This document shows, piece by piece, positions 1 to 12,321 of a stretch of DNA of 64,000 nt. The position numbers and the translations under genes were made by a program. The stretch spans positions 24,308,373-24,372,372 of the forward strand of contig NC_058138.1 in the NCBI RefSeq assembly GCF_011075055.1, given 5' to 3'. The first letter of the stretch is position 1; each line of letters opens with the position of its first letter. The DNA is from Mangifera indica (taxonomy: Eukaryota > Streptophyta > Magnoliopsida > Sapindales > Anacardiaceae). Below the pieces are notes generated by a model, which ran no database searches, had not been told where the DNA came from, and saw nothing but the letters and a program-made list of their open reading frames with translations.

Positions 1-457
1 TAGTCCTAGGAGAGAAGAGACTGATATTGAAAAGGAGGCATGGAGATTGTTGCAAGAAGCTGTAGTAACGTATTGTGGGAGTCCTGTGGGGACTGTGGCT
101 GCTAATGATCCTAATGATAAACAACCGTTGAATTATGATCAAGTGTTTCTTCGTGATTTCGTACCTTCTGCTTTGGCTTTCTTGCTGAGAGGAGAAGCGG
201 AAATAGTGAAAAATTTCCTCCTTCATACCTTGCAGTTACAGGTGATAATTCGTCATTTTCCGTGATTGCTTTTAATTGATTGTAATCTGTTATTTTGTGC
301 TTTGGCTACTTATGTCGGATGATGAATGTTTGTTTTTCTTATGTTCAGGTTCATCTAGCGATGGTTGTATTATTTCATTGCATTTGGGTTCATGTGATGA
401 TCGTTTTATATTGTGTAACTCTATTACATGATTTTAAGAGGATACATATCTAGGAGA

Positions 458-518
<61 letters not shown>

Positions 519-3500
519 CACGTGTGGGTGGGTGTGTGTGTGTTAGGAAGGCATATCATTATCAATTATCAGTCCTAATGATTCTGGTAGTTGTGATGAT
601 GCAAACTTCTGCCAACACAACTGAAGGGGAAATTTTTACCAGGTTTAGTTTATTTATGTCTGATCTTTGTTTGCCATTTTTCAAACTTTCTTCCATTTCT
701 GAAGTCTCAAGTACGGACTGACAAACTTTGTCTGTTGCCCCTTTGTATTGATCTCATTGCTTTCATATTGTAGCCATATGTTATTTGATCAATTTGGCGT
801 ACCAATTTTATTTTTCATGTTCAATTTAGAGTTGGGAGAAAACGGTGGACTGCTACAGCCCAGGCCAGGGATTGATGCCAGCTAGTTTTAAAGTCAGAAA
901 TGTTCCTCTTGATGGCAATAAATTTGAAGAAGTCCTAGATCCAGATTTTGGTGAATCAGCAATTGGTCGTGTCGCACCTGTAGATTCTGGTTTGTACATT
1001 GTGACTGTATATTGCCCTGCCAATATATGATTTTTCTTTCTCTTTTTTCTTTTTTTCTTTTTTTCTTTTCTCTTTTTTTTTTCTTTTGTTTTTATTTAAG
1101 AGTGAAGATGTCAAACTGTTATTACTGTCTGCCTTGTGCTTTTGTAAGTTCTTCCTGGAGTTTCTGTTAGTGAAATCATCAATATGTATGATTCTGTGAC
1201 AGGACTGTGGTGGATTATTCTATTGAGGGCATATGGAAAGATTACTGGTGACTATACATTACAAGAAAGGGTGGATGTTCAGACGGGCATAAAACTGATT
1301 ATGAATTCATGCTTAGCTGATGGTTTCGATATGTTTCCCTCCTTGTTGGTCACTGATGGCTCCTGCATGATAGACCGTCGGATGGGTATCCATGGTCACC
1401 CCCTTGAGATCCAAGTGAGTTTGAGTCCATGTTTCTTTTTCTTCTCCTTTGTGTATTTACCTTTCAACTAAAATTTGGGTGTTTCATGTTGTCATTGAGT
1501 ATTGCATGCCAATTAGAAGGATACTTTCCATCGTGTTTCTACTCTTTTAACCTGTCTATATGAAGTGAATGAGAAAAACCATATGAAAGGGCTGTTCCCA
1601 TTGTTGAATTGTTTGATGGAGATATCAAGCCTGGTTTCTGAACTGTTGAGTGATTAAAACTCTATATGGAATGTGGAAGGAGGATTAATCAGAAACATGA
1701 AATTCTAGAAACATGAAATTCCGAATCAAGGAAGTTGAACTGTGGTTCATGAACATTGCTGAAGAAATTATTCTAAAAGCCAGGACTCCAAAAACGGACC
1801 TTTGGTGTTAGATTTGTTATATTGCCTATTTGTTTTTAGCTTTTCTATCTTTCTCTCTGCTCATATTTTAGATTTTTAGAATACATGGTACTGTTTGCCA
1901 GATCCATATATATATATATATATATATATATGTTGAATTTTATTTTTAAGGAAATATCGGTTGAGTGAGAAAAATTGTTGAACTTATTGGATTTTTTATT
2001 GAGATTTATTTATGTCCTACAGTTGAACTTACTTGTCTCATATTCATTTCTGCAGGCCTTGTTTTATACAGCCCTACGGTGTTCCCGTGAGATGCTTTCA
2101 GTAAGTGAAGGATCCAAGAATTTAGTTAGAGCCATCAACAATAGGCTGAGTGCATTATCATTTCACATCCGAGAATATTATTGGGTGGACATGAAGAAGA
2201 TCAATGAAATATACCGGTACAAAACAGAAGAGTACTCCATGGATGCCACCAACAAATTCAATATTTATCCTGAACAAATTCCCGCATGGCTAATGGATTG
2301 GACACCGGAAGAAGGTGGATATTTGATTGGCAATCTACAGCCTGCTCACATGGATTTTAGGTTCTTCACGCTTGGAAACCTTTGGGCCATCATTTCATCT
2401 TTGGGTACTCCAAAGCAAAACGAAGCTATTTTAAAGCTTTTTGAAGCCAAATGGGATGATCTTATGGGGCATATGCCTTTGAAAATATGTTACCCTGCTT
2501 TGGAGCATGAAGAGTGGCATATTATCACTGGCAGTGACCCAAAGAACACGTGAGTTCTCTGTATGTATGCATTGCGCATGTGTGTGGTTGTGCACATGTA
2601 AATGTGTGCATTTATTCTTTGTGTGTGTGTGTGTGTGCGCACTTAGGTCTTCTGTTTTTATAGCTATAGCAAATTCTGTTATGTCTCAGTTCAAAAAATT
2701 TTATCAACACTTATACATTTTTCTTATGAATCCTTGCAGTCCCTGGTCATATCATAATGGTGGATCTTGGCCAACACTTTTGTGGCAGGTAAGCTTAGAC
2801 TAACTGACATGTATTGTTTAGATTTCTGAGGATTGCTCATCACATGCAGATTTTTTTTTGGGTATTCTTATGGTTATCCTTGTATAATTGGTGGCTGACA
2901 ACTATACAAGTAATTGTTACAAGATCCACAAATTGTTCCATCTATAATCATGCTCAATCCACCTTCTTGCTGTTTGTGTATGGTTTTGGTTGTATAATCC
3001 CTTTTTAAATTCAATATAGAGTTGAGTACTGAATTGTTCCTTTTTATGGTTATTCATTGGATGACCAGTTATACTTCATAGTCAAGGATGTAATGATGTT
3101 CTAAGCAGATAGATAGCATTAACAAACAGCATGGCAGCAGGACAATAGCTCTGGTTGTTTATTAATTTATCTGAATGAAAAGTATAATGCATCGTTCCTG
3201 GATGCATCCAAACTTGGTTCTTTTGAGTTTATGGGCTCGTGGTAATAGAAATTACTTTCTATCTAAAGTCTTTTAAATGAGCTGTTCTTTCTAGCATTTA
3301 TTATTTCATCATTTTCAGTTCACACTGGCATGTATCAAGATGGGAAAATTCGAATTAGCCCAGAAGGCAGTTGACGTGGCTGAAAAGAGGCTTGTAGTTG
3401 ACCGTTGGCCTGAATACTATGACACCCGAACAGGGAAGTTTATTGGAAAACAGTCACGACTTTTCCAGACATGGACTATTGCTGGGTTCTTGACCTCTAA

Positions 3501-3645
3501 AATGCTCCTGGAGAATCCAGAAATGGCTTCCTTGTTACTCTGGGAGGAGGATTATGAACTTCTTGAAACCTGTGTCTGTGCTCTTAGCAAGAGTGGGCGG
3601 AAGAAATGCTCTCGTGGTGCAGCTAAGTCTCAGATTCTTGTCTAA
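1..3645 (+). CDS. INVA: Alkaline/neutral invertase, mitochondrial INVA type (5' truncated by window)
   Basis: GH100 enzymes hydrolyse sucrose to glucose and fructose. Exons read as 1-241 (partial, codons start at base 2), 830-989, 1203-1414, 2056-2549, 2740-2788 and 3319-3645, all with GT..AG borders and consistent phase, giving 493 visible residues and a natural stop. Recognisable GH100 blocks are [117 protein letters not shown] and [11 protein letters not shown]. The family is about 600 residues long, so roughly 120 N-terminal residues, including any organelle transit peptide, lie outside the window. The adjacent PGN-type gene copies the Arabidopsis At1g56560/At1g56570 neighbourhood, which is why the INVA paralogue is preferred; the family call is certain and the paralogue is inferred. 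Introns 1 and 3 carry dinucleotide microsatellites. A likely poly(A) signal aataaa lies near 3727. Confidence 0.93.
461..518. repeat. Compound (TG)17(TA)12 microsatellite
   Basis: Uninterrupted TG dinucleotides run from 461 to 494 and switch directly to TA dinucleotides up to 518, with further GT-rich sequence to about 543. It sits inside intron 1 of the invertase gene, so it is not coding. Confidence 0.95.
1906..1931. repeat. (TA)n microsatellite in invertase intron 3
   Basis: About 13 TA dinucleotides in a row within the intron between invertase exons 3 and 4. A second short (GT)n tract lies at about 2621-2637 in intron 4. Neither has coding meaning. Confidence 0.9.
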
Positions 3646-4258
3646 CTGAGATACCATTTTTATACAAAGTCACCCTTGTAAGGTAGAGTGTCTTTGTATT
3701 GTACAGTCACAAGTTTAGCACATAGTAATAAAAGGTCTGATAAAGTGAAAATTTAAACCTCAAAAGTGTATAACATGTAGAAAATTTTAGTATAACTGTA
3801 CAGTAGTGATGGTTTATTCATTCAATTGATTAACTAAAAAGTTGATCTTAAAAGTTTGTATTGACTAGCATAGAGGGAGCCCTGGATTCTACCATGGCTC
3901 CTTTGCAAGGTCATCTGTATTTATAGTATATGAAATGTTTTTACTCATTTATTTATTTATTATTGGATTGGTTGTATTGTGTTGATTATTGCCTCCCATG
4001 GATGCCCTTTACCCAGCTATCATTGGATATATGTTCAGGTCCTTGTCTTTGAACCGCATGACCCGAGTCATAGTCTAGTATAAATACAACCATCTTAGAA
4101 GTGAATGGTTCTGGGCAAAATATTTGACTTGTATGTTGGGTTTAACAAGCTTAAATTGCACACCTCAAAGTTCGATAATACAATCAAGGAGCACCCATTT
4201 GATGTTACAAAAGTTTGAGAAATAGTTTGATCATTTCGACAGGCTATGAGAAAGTAAT
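3646..4258. other. Intergenic: INVA 3' UTR and PGN upstream region
   Basis: No gene is seen here. The first part is the presumed invertase 3' UTR (aataaa near 3727), followed by AT-rich sequence before the PPR start codon. No TATA box or transposon end was recognised with confidence. Confidence 0.6.
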
Positions 4259-6539
4259 ATGAATGCTAAGAAACTGCTATCATCCACTGCCACCTCCACT
4301 TTCCACTTCAACAAAATACCACCCGTTGTCACAAACTCTCTTGTATGGTCCCATAAATCCTGTACCCAACAAAACCCACATAGAACACGAATTGGTCCAT
4401 CCATTTTAGCTACAAATCTCATTACGTCATACTTTGAGAGAGGCCTAATCAAAGAAGCACGTACACTGTTCGATGAAATCCCTGACAGAGATGTGGTTAC
4501 GTGGACGGCCATGATTGCAGGCTACACATCATCCAATTTCCACACTCATGCATGGAAAATGTTAGTTGAAATGATGAGATGTGAAGTTGAGCCAAATGAA
4601 TTTACCATTTCAAGTGTGTTGAAAGCTAGTAAAGCTATAAAGTGTGTTTTGTATGGAGCTTTGGTTCATGGGGTGGCTATTAAGAAAGGCTTGGAAGGGT
4701 GGATGTATGTTGATAATGCACTCATGGATATGTATGCTACGTGTTGTGTTTTCATGGATGATGCTTGTATGGTCTTTAAAGATATGAAAATAAAGAATGC
4801 TGTCTCGTGGACTATCTTGATCACTGGGTACACTCATAGAGGTGACGGCTGTGGTGGCCTTAGAGTCTTCAAACAAATGCTATTGGTATGTAGCTTATTA
4901 TCATAGTAATAATTTTTTTTTAAACATAATATGATGTTTTAAGTGACACTTCCACTTTCAAAATCGGACTTGTTCTCTAACCGAAAGAGTTTTAAGGGGA
5001 ACTGTGTTGCTCCTGTCACTTTTGGTGGGAACAGTTACTGTTTCGCCAAGAATTTAAGTCTCTACTTTTTTTATGGACATCCCCACCTGACAAACTTCAT
5101 AGTAAAGTGTCACTGCTAAACCTAAAGGGAAGTTGTGGCTACAGATAGAGTAGGATGACATTTGAAAAATTATATATTTGACCACATTTAGTTGGAAGTA
5201 AGGCTTACTAGAACAGAGTTACACGATATCAACCTTGTTGTAGGAAAGTTTCGCTTCATATAGAAAGGTATGAAATAATTGTACTATATACTATATATGT
5301 AATATTGTTGCATTTTATTGCAAGCAGGAGGAAGTAGAATTGAATCCATATAGCTTGTCGATTGCACTGAGAGCTTGTACCTCGACTGGAAGGCTTATTT
5401 TTGGCAAGCTAATACATGCAGCAGTAACTAAGCATGGATTCGGATCCAATCTTCCAGTAATGAATTCTATGCTAGACATGTATTGCAGGTGTGGTTACTT
5501 AAATGAGGCAAATCAATACTTCCATGAGATGACTGAAAGGGATCTAATAACATGGAACACATTAATAGCTGGATATGAAAGAACGGATTCCTTAGAATCT
5601 CTCAATATATTTTCACGGATGAAGTCAGAAGGATTCTGTCCAAATTGCTTCACATTTACTAGTATTATAGCTGCCTGTGCTAATTTGGCAGTTTTGAGTT
5701 GTGGACAACAGGTTCACAGTGGAATTGTTCGCAGAGGCCTTGATGGAAACTTGGCATTGGCTAATGCACTCATTGATATGTACGCCAAATGTGGAAACAT
5801 ATCTGACTCGCAGAAAATATTCAGTGAAATGTCTCACAGAGATTTAGTCACTTGGACTTCAATGATGATTGGATATGGAGCACATGGATATGGAAAAGAG
5901 ACTGTTGCGTTGTTTGATGAGATGGTTATATCAGGTGTCCGACCTGATAGGATTGTATTTATGGCTGTTCTGAGTGCTTGCAGCCATGCTGGATTAGTGG
6001 ATGAAGGCTTGAGGTACTTCAACTTGATGATGGGTGATTACAATATCAAGCCAAATCAAGAGATATATGGCTGTGTTGTGGATTTGCTGGGCCGAGCTGG
6101 GAGAGTCAGGGAGGCATATGATCTGATAGGGAGTATGCCGCTCAAGCCTGATGAGTCCATTTGGGGCGCACTACTCAGTGCCTGTAAAGCACATAGATTT
6201 CCAAATTTGGGCAAATTGGCAGCGCGGAGAATTTTGGATTTAAGGCCAAATATGATGGGGACTTATGTGATGCTGTCAAATATTTATGCTGCGGAAGGTA
6301 AATGGGGAGACTTTGCAAAAGTGAGGAAGCTAATGAAACTTATGGGAAACAAGAAAGAAGCCGGGAGGAGTTGGATAGAGGTGAAGAACCAGGTATATAG
6401 TTTTGTTGTTGGTGACAAGAAGGGTTCTTACACAGAGACTGTCTACGAAATTTTGGAACTAATGATCAGGCATATGAAGGAAATAGATAATGTGCCTGAT
6501 GTAGATTGTTTAATGCACGACCTGGATAATAGAAATTGA
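4259..6539 (+). CDS. PGN: Pentatricopeptide repeat protein, PLS class with E-type C terminus (PGN-like)
   Basis: PPR proteins bind organellar RNA sequence-specifically; the PLS/E subclass usually directs C-to-U editing. Exons are 4259-4885 and 5328-6539, with a 442-bp GT..AG intron in phase 0, giving 612 residues. The N terminus is basic and Ser/Thr-rich, as in organelle-targeted proteins. From about residue 45, PPR units follow in series, with signatures such as FDEIPDRDVVTWTAMIAGYT, VDNALMDMYATC, MNSMLDMYCRCG, ERDLITWNTLIAGYE, ALIDMYAKCGN and FMAVLSACSHAGLVDEGLRY. An E/E+ region (DESIWGALLSACKAH to RSWIEVKNQVYSFVVGD) ends the protein, and no DYW domain follows. Residues MNAKKLLSSTATSTFHFNK and the motif order match Arabidopsis At1g56570 (PGN, about 611 residues) as I remember it, and its neighbour here is also INVA. 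The intron splits one PPR motif between QMLL and EEVELNP, which is unusual for a mostly intronless family. Confidence 0.9.
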
Positions 6540-7020
6540 ATAAAGGTGGGAGCTGTATAGGTATGAAGATGTTAAGATGATTATTGGCTGAAGTGGTTGA
6601 ACTTCCAAATTTTTTTTGGTCCTCAGAGGCAAGCTCGTGTTGGCTAACATGGAAGAAATTTAATATTACACAGGTCCGGAATTCTTTGTAGAAGAGGTTC
6701 ATTCTTTTAGTCCATTCTTAATTATTTTGAAAGGCTAATATAATCTGAAAACTTGTAAACTCTTAACTTATGAATGTACTTTTACGTGATTGTATTATTA
6801 TTACAGCCATCATTTAGAATGCAATTGATAATTTTAAATTATTAAACGAGATGAAGAACCAGTAATTTATTTATTTATAATTGTTTAAGTCCGCATTTCC
6901 CAAAAAGAAAAATGAAAATTATACAACTATTAATAACACAAACAGGGTATCAAATACCAATAAATATTTGTCCTCCAACTGTAAGCTAGCAACGCTCCCG
7001 TTTCTCCCTCCCGCCAAAAT
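6540..7020. other. Intergenic: PGN 3' UTR and Agenet-gene promoter
   Basis: There is no gene, repeat or transposon end I can support. AT-rich sequence precedes the telobox and the start of the Agenet gene. Confidence 0.55.
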
Positions 7021-7037
7021 TAAACCCTAACCCTAAT
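7021..7037 (+). promoter_or_regulatory. Telobox (AAACCCTAACCCTAA) in 5' leader
   Basis: Two overlapping AAACCCTA-type telobox units lie immediately before the ATG at 7043. In plants such motifs are frequent in the leaders of translation and cell-cycle genes and can recruit Myb-type telobox-binding proteins. Function here is inferred from the motif only. Confidence 0.5.
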
Positions 7038-7042
7038 CAGAA

Positions 7043-10000
7043 ATGCCTCCAAAACCCAAACCTACCACCAGGGATTCATCATTTTCAATCTTTAAGCCAG
7101 GCACATTGGTCGAAGTCTCCTCAAACGACGTCGGATTTCGTGGGTCATGGTACACTGGTACAGTCATTCGTCGTGCATCAAAAAAGGATCCCGCTAAGTA
7201 CTTGATCGAATACACCCATTTGTTCTCAGACGAGGCAGGAACCAAACCCTTAAGGGAAATTATCGACTTGGGGCAGCTTCGGCCCGTGGCTCCGAGAGAG
7301 AAGAAGAGAGAGTTTAAGTTTAGTGAAGAAGTAGATGCATTTTATAATGATGGGTGGTGGGAAGGAGCTATCACTGGTGCTAGTGATGGTAAATTTAAAG
7401 TGTATTTTCGGAGTTCCAAGGAGCAGATTGAGTTTTCTAAGGAGGACTTGAGGCTGCATAGAGAATGGCTTGGTGGCGATAAGTGGAAGCCGCCCTTGGA
7501 GGAGGAAGAAGAAGAAGAAGAAGAAGAGAATGGGGTTAGGTTCTTTTGCTTTATTGTCTTTCAACTCCGTGTTTTATTCTTTTATATCATGTTTTATGTC
7601 TTTCTATATTGGATTATTGTGTTTGGGAATGTAATTGGTATTTTCTTGGAGAGCACATGGTAAGATCATTTGAGGTACTGGAAGAAGCCATTGCATGCAG
7701 TTGATTCCATAGCTGCTGGGATTTTATGCAGCTTGCTCTTTACTTAAATATCCTGTCTTTACATAAGTTAATGGGAACACAAGTTCAGTGTGTTGCACTT
7801 GAACTATACCCAATAAGGGCTTTGGGCAAGTTGCAAAGATAAGATGAAAAACTTCTTTGCTCAAGGTTTATTATGTCATTGTTAATGAGTCCTCAAGCGC
7901 TAATATTCTTACCAAAGAAGTGGTAGTTCTACAGAAGGAAAAAATTCACAAATTTTCTTATCTAGTCCTTTTAAAATAAGATTAATTTTTCTGCTTTTGA
8001 TTGATAGATTAAATTATCTAAAACTATTCCAGTTTATGGAGTACATCTTTACAATAACTTTCCATCCTCCTTTCTCACACCTGACTTTTCCATATGCTGT
8101 GTTTGCAAGGTTTTACTTGAATCATATCTGGTTCTTGTTTGTTTGCTTTCAATTCTTTCACTTGGTTTCTCTTTTGTAGTTTCACGTAAATATGCTTTTG
8201 GTCATCTCGAATGAACTTCCGTTGTTTTTTGTTTTATTATATTTTTATACTTTTATTGACTTTTCCAAGTTCTAGCTAAACTATAGACAGATTTTATTGG
8301 TATATTTTTTTGTCGGTGACCTAACTTGTAGAAAAGGAATCTAATGCATTTTTATGAAAATTCAGGAGTTGTTTTTTTTCATTACTTCAAAGGAGCCTAA
8401 TAATGAATTTTGGATTAAATAGAATCTCCTTGTATTTAGGCAAATTTAAGGTCAATTTATGAACTAGATCCTTTTTTATCTTAGAGATACTTATATGTTA
8501 GGTTGGCTTTGCCTTTTGCTGATTGATAATCTTGGTTAGGGAACTCAGAATGTGGTTATGATGTAAATTTATTGCATATAATAAACTAAATGTTGAAAGA
8601 ATTTAAAGATTTTTCTGTCACTGTTGTATGTATCGATACCATGTCGTCCACCATTTGTGATAGTATTTTATTCTGGTTTCTTTTGATTTGATTAATCATA
8701 TATGACATCTTGAAGACTATGGAGTTTGATGTGATTTACATTGCAATTGGCAATGGTCATTGGATGATAGCCCTTGAATGAACAAAAACTTTCTACATCT
8801 ATGTGTGAATTTGTTATGTGACTAACCAGTGAGTTTGGATGAAAGAGTTTCCCTCTCTACAAAAAACCATAAATAAACTAGATATCTAGCAACCCCTTTG
8901 ATCAAGGAGGATTTAATTTAAAGCCTAGACAGTCTCTACAATTACATGTCTTTCAATCATTTCTCGTGTATGTATATTCGTGTTTTCTTTCTGTCAGTAT
9001 GTTGACAGTTTTGGGTGTCTTTAGTAGTTGATATGCTCAGGTTTTTCAATTTTTGAATGGCAGAAGGTGTCAACAGAAGGAAAAACAATGGAGAATGACA
9101 AAGCTGTGACTGAACTGAAATTTGAAAAGGGGGCATCAGTTGAGGTCAGCAGTGATGAAGATGGTTTTGATGGTGCTTGGTTTGCTGCAACTGTTATCGA
9201 ACCAGTTGGGAAGGACAAGTATCTTGTTGAGTACCAGAGCTTGAGAACAGAAGATGATACAGAGTTTTTGAAGGAAGAGATTGATATTCTGCACATAAGA
9301 CCTTCTCCGCCAGATACTGTGGTGGTCGATAGCTTTGATAGGCTTGATGAGGTCGATGCTTTGTATAATGATGGTTGGTGGATAGGTGTAATTTCCAAGG
9401 TTCTTAGCAACTCAAGGTACAAAGTATACTTTAAGAACACACTTGAGGAAATGCAGTTTGAGCACTCTGAATTAAGGCTGCATCAGGAATGGATAGATGG
9501 AAAATGGATTGTAACTCGCCAGGTATTAATTCTATATTATTCTTTCCTTGATCTTTATTTTATACTTTGATTGTGCATACTGATTTGTTTGGGACAAATA
9601 CAATAGTAAACCTGGTCTACCACAAAGGTTTCTTCATTCTCTTTGATGACAACCTTCTACTAATTCAGGATACAGTAATATGCAAATTGAGATAAATTTC
9701 AGATGAGATGTCAGTTTGGGGGTAAAAAAGCTTCTTGTTATTGCCAAGCTAATAATTTAGAATGAGAGTGTGGTGGTGAAATTCTGTGAATTAACTGACT
9801 TTACGTCGAGATCTCAAGAAGAAAAAAATAACCCTGCAAATCTGGAAAATTTTCTTCCAAAAAAAGGCTTTGTCTAATTGGTTGGTGCGGAGAGAGAAAC
9901 ATAGGAAGCTTGTGACAAGATGTTATTTCATGATTTAACAGATATAAACTGACCGCTTGTTGGATGGTGGTTTTCAATTTTGTTTTTGCCTTTGACTGAC

Positions 10001-10174
10001 AGGTTAAAGCACTTTTCATGATTTGTCTTATCCTACACTCTTTCAATTTTTCACATTGGTGCTATGATTTGCAGAGTCTTCTTCCGCTAATATCAGTTGT
10101 CATCAAACTTTTTTTTCACTAATGGTCTGACTATTTGTGATTTTTTTTTTCAGGGTTTGACGTGTGATCGCTGA
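7043..10174 (+). CDS. Agenet (plant Tudor-like) domain protein with two domain pairs
   Basis: Agenet modules belong to the Royal (Tudor) family and are found in plant chromatin- or RNA-linked proteins. Exons are 7043-7534, 9064-9522 and 10154-10174, all phase 0, giving 323 residues. Each of the first two exons encodes one Agenet pair. Exon 1 has KPGTLVEVSSNDVGFRGSWY near residue 18 and EEVDAFYNDGWWEGAITG near 95. Exon 2 repeats this as KGASVEVSSDEDGFDGAWF and LDEVDALYNDGWWIGVIS. The recurring GFxGxWf and FYNDGWWxGxI cores are typical, and each pair ends with LRLHxEW. A glutamate run from a GAA tract (7501-7530) ends exon 1. Exon 3 adds only six residues and a stop. The 1.5-kb intron 7535-9063 contains no other gene I can see. 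I cannot exclude that transcripts end in intron 1 and yield a single-pair protein. Arabidopsis At1g09320, next to the SVB-like gene, is the likely counterpart (from memory). Confidence 0.85.
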
Positions 10175-10805
10175 AGAGAGAAAGAGAGAGACATTAACAT
10201 TCAATCTCTGGGCCTTGGCTATGGTGAATGTTCCCTGCACTGTTGCCTCACAAAGTTGCACATTAGTGGCTGCCTTAACATGTCAATTTTAGGCATCAAA
10301 TCTCAATTTTCTTTTATAGCCTTCTTTTAATTCATTAGAGATGTCAATGTAAATTCTACTGGTGTCCTGGAGCTTCATAGCATCTGTAATATGAATGGAC
10401 TGTTTCGACCTTACCTTCTGCAAATGAGAATTGCTTTGTGGCAGGGATGTCAGTCTCACCAAAACAGCTCTTTATTGATAGAATATTGGTTTAGTACTGC
10501 TCATAGTCAGATTTTAGTAAATAAACAGGTTTTTCTGATATAGCAATATGGGAAATCTCTCTTTTACCTATTCCTTGAAAAAGGTAAGTGGATCTTTGAA
10601 CGAGTCTCATGCTGAGATCTGCTAAAAGAAAAAATATATACAGTATATAGCAATAATAATTAAAAACAAAGAAGATGGGATCAATGGAGTTTGAAACACG
10701 GGAAATACCATATGAAATTCAATCATCATCTTTTCTTTCTTATTTAATGAGTAATACATGGAAGAGGACAGGAAGAAAACACTAGAGAGAATGAGATGAC
10801 GCTTA
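10175..10805. other. Convergent 3' UTRs of Agenet and SVB genes
   Basis: The two genes face each other and share about 630 bp without coding sequence. AT-rich tracts at 10625-10660 could serve polyadenylation on either strand. Confidence 0.55.
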
Positions 10806-11297
10806 TTACACATCCTTCACTGCCACAGCTCCATTCAATTCCTTCTTTTCTATCTCCTTCACATCCTTCTCTTTCTCTTCAACCTGAAAAGCAGAAACAG
10901 GGAAAGACCTGTTAAGCCCAGCAGGAGTCTGAAAAGTGATCTTCCCACTAGATGGATCATTGATATAAATATCACTCAGAGTTATCCAAACTAACAGCTC
11001 TTTGGTCTTCACCCCAGTGAGTTTCTTGATCTTGTTGGGTTCAACAAGTGCTGTGACCTCAGTTGCATAACTTACAAGCTTTCCAATCTTTTCAAACTTG
11101 TGGGTTATGCTTCTCTTTTGTTTCAGCCACACAAAACCTGTCTCTCTCACATAGCCACATTCTTCAATGTCATGTAATGGCAACAAACCATTTGGTAAAC
11201 CTACCTCTTTCAGCAACTGCTGTGATTTCTCTTTACATATCTCATCTCCACGGTACATCTCTGCCTTGGCTCTGATTTCTTCAGTAACAAGAGACAT
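10806..11297 (-). CDS. SVB: DUF538 protein, SVB (SMALLER WITH VARIABLE BRANCHES) type
   Basis: This is a single-exon gene of 163 residues, the usual size of the short, non-secreted DUF538 proteins; no signal peptide is visible. The start MSLVTEEIRAKAEMYRGDE is characteristic of the SVB group. The DUF538 core follows, with KEVGLPNGLLPLHDIEECGY near residue 32, GFVWLKQKR near 55, and an FxTPAGLNRSFPVSAF segment near 128. The last 25 residues are a Lys/Glu-rich tail. In Arabidopsis, SVB (At1g56580) and its paralogue At1g09310 affect trichome size and branching; the biochemical role is unsettled. The gene lies tail-to-tail with the Agenet gene, which matches the At1g09310/At1g09320 arrangement. 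Confidence 0.9.
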   Translation of the reverse strand: MSLVTEEIRAKAEMYRGDEICKEKSQQLLKEVGLPNGLLPLHDIEECGYVRETGFVWLKQKRSITHKFEKIGKLVSYATEVTALVEPNKIKKLTGVKTKELLVWITLSDIYINDPSSGKITFQTPAGLNRSFPVSAFQVEEKEKDVKEIEKKELNGAVAVKDV

Positions 11298-12321
11298 GTT
11301 TTCTTTCCTTCAACTTCAAACTTCAACTCTGATTTCAATGGGATGGGAAGTAGTAACAAATGAGTATGTGAAAAATAGTAATATGTTGTATGTGTATATA
11401 CACACACACACCCGTGAGACTATAAATTTGCCCTTGAATTTTCACAAAACTTTTGATTATGGCAGGACAGGTAAGTGAACTAACAAGTTGGGTAATTTAA
11501 TAATTGATCAGATGACAATCTATTTCCTGTATATGTTTGATTAGTTAAATATGAACTGACACATAATATTTATATCTTTACAAAAGTGGTCAAGATTCAA
11601 CCCTCAACACTCAACCGTTTTTTAATAGTAGATAAATGAGATGGGCTACTTCAACTGATAACTGATATAGCATAGCCTGCTTGTATTTATGATGCAGTTG
11701 GCAAATTTATGGCAGAAATAAAGGATAGCAGCGGTTGGAAGAGGTAATCAATAAGAGAGTAACACTTACGCAGTTAGAAATGGGATCCTATTTATTGGGA
11801 TGACTTATACGGTGGCCAGTCTTTGGAACCTCATTCTTGAGTTGTCACCATGTGCTTGGGTTGGTCATGAAAGTCTTCTTCATCCTAAACAAGGTTAAGA
11901 GTAAAGGTTTATTAAGTTTGGTGTTATTGCCTTAGCCCTTAGTTGAAAAGGCAATGAAATGGTCCCAAAGCAAATGTAATTTAGAGGTAGGTAAACTATA
12001 TATAGTTGTAGAGGAGCCAAACTTTTTGCACATACCAAACGTAAGAATAATATTGGGCATCTGTCTCCATTACTTATTTGGTAATTTCTTTAATGTATTG
12101 AATTGAAGCAAGAGAATATAATGGTATTAGTTTAAGGAATTTATACAGGAATTAAGCTACAAATTAATCCCAGAATCGAGGACAAATTTTTAAGCACAAG
12201 AAATCAATCAATCTGTTGGTAAGATGCTTGTATAATTTGAATTTCCTTCACCAATAATTCACTCTTCTAGACTCTGAATTCTGCAAATTTTCACGCTTCA
12301 ATTGGGTCCAGTTTTTTTACG
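11298..12321. other. SVB promoter region and ICP55 3' flank
   Basis: No coding exon was found. A short (CA)n tract (about 11401-11411) lies just upstream of SVB. The stretch next to 12322 is the presumed 3' UTR of the aminopeptidase gene. No transposon ends were recognised. Confidence 0.55.

Noticed and set aside
428..721. Open frame with poly-Cys/Val then Tyr/Ile runs
   Set aside because: It is the (TG)n(TA)n microsatellite in invertase intron 1 read as protein.
4231..4512. Minus-strand open frame over the PGN start
   Set aside because: It is a shadow of the PPR coding exon in the opposite strand, without its own motif.
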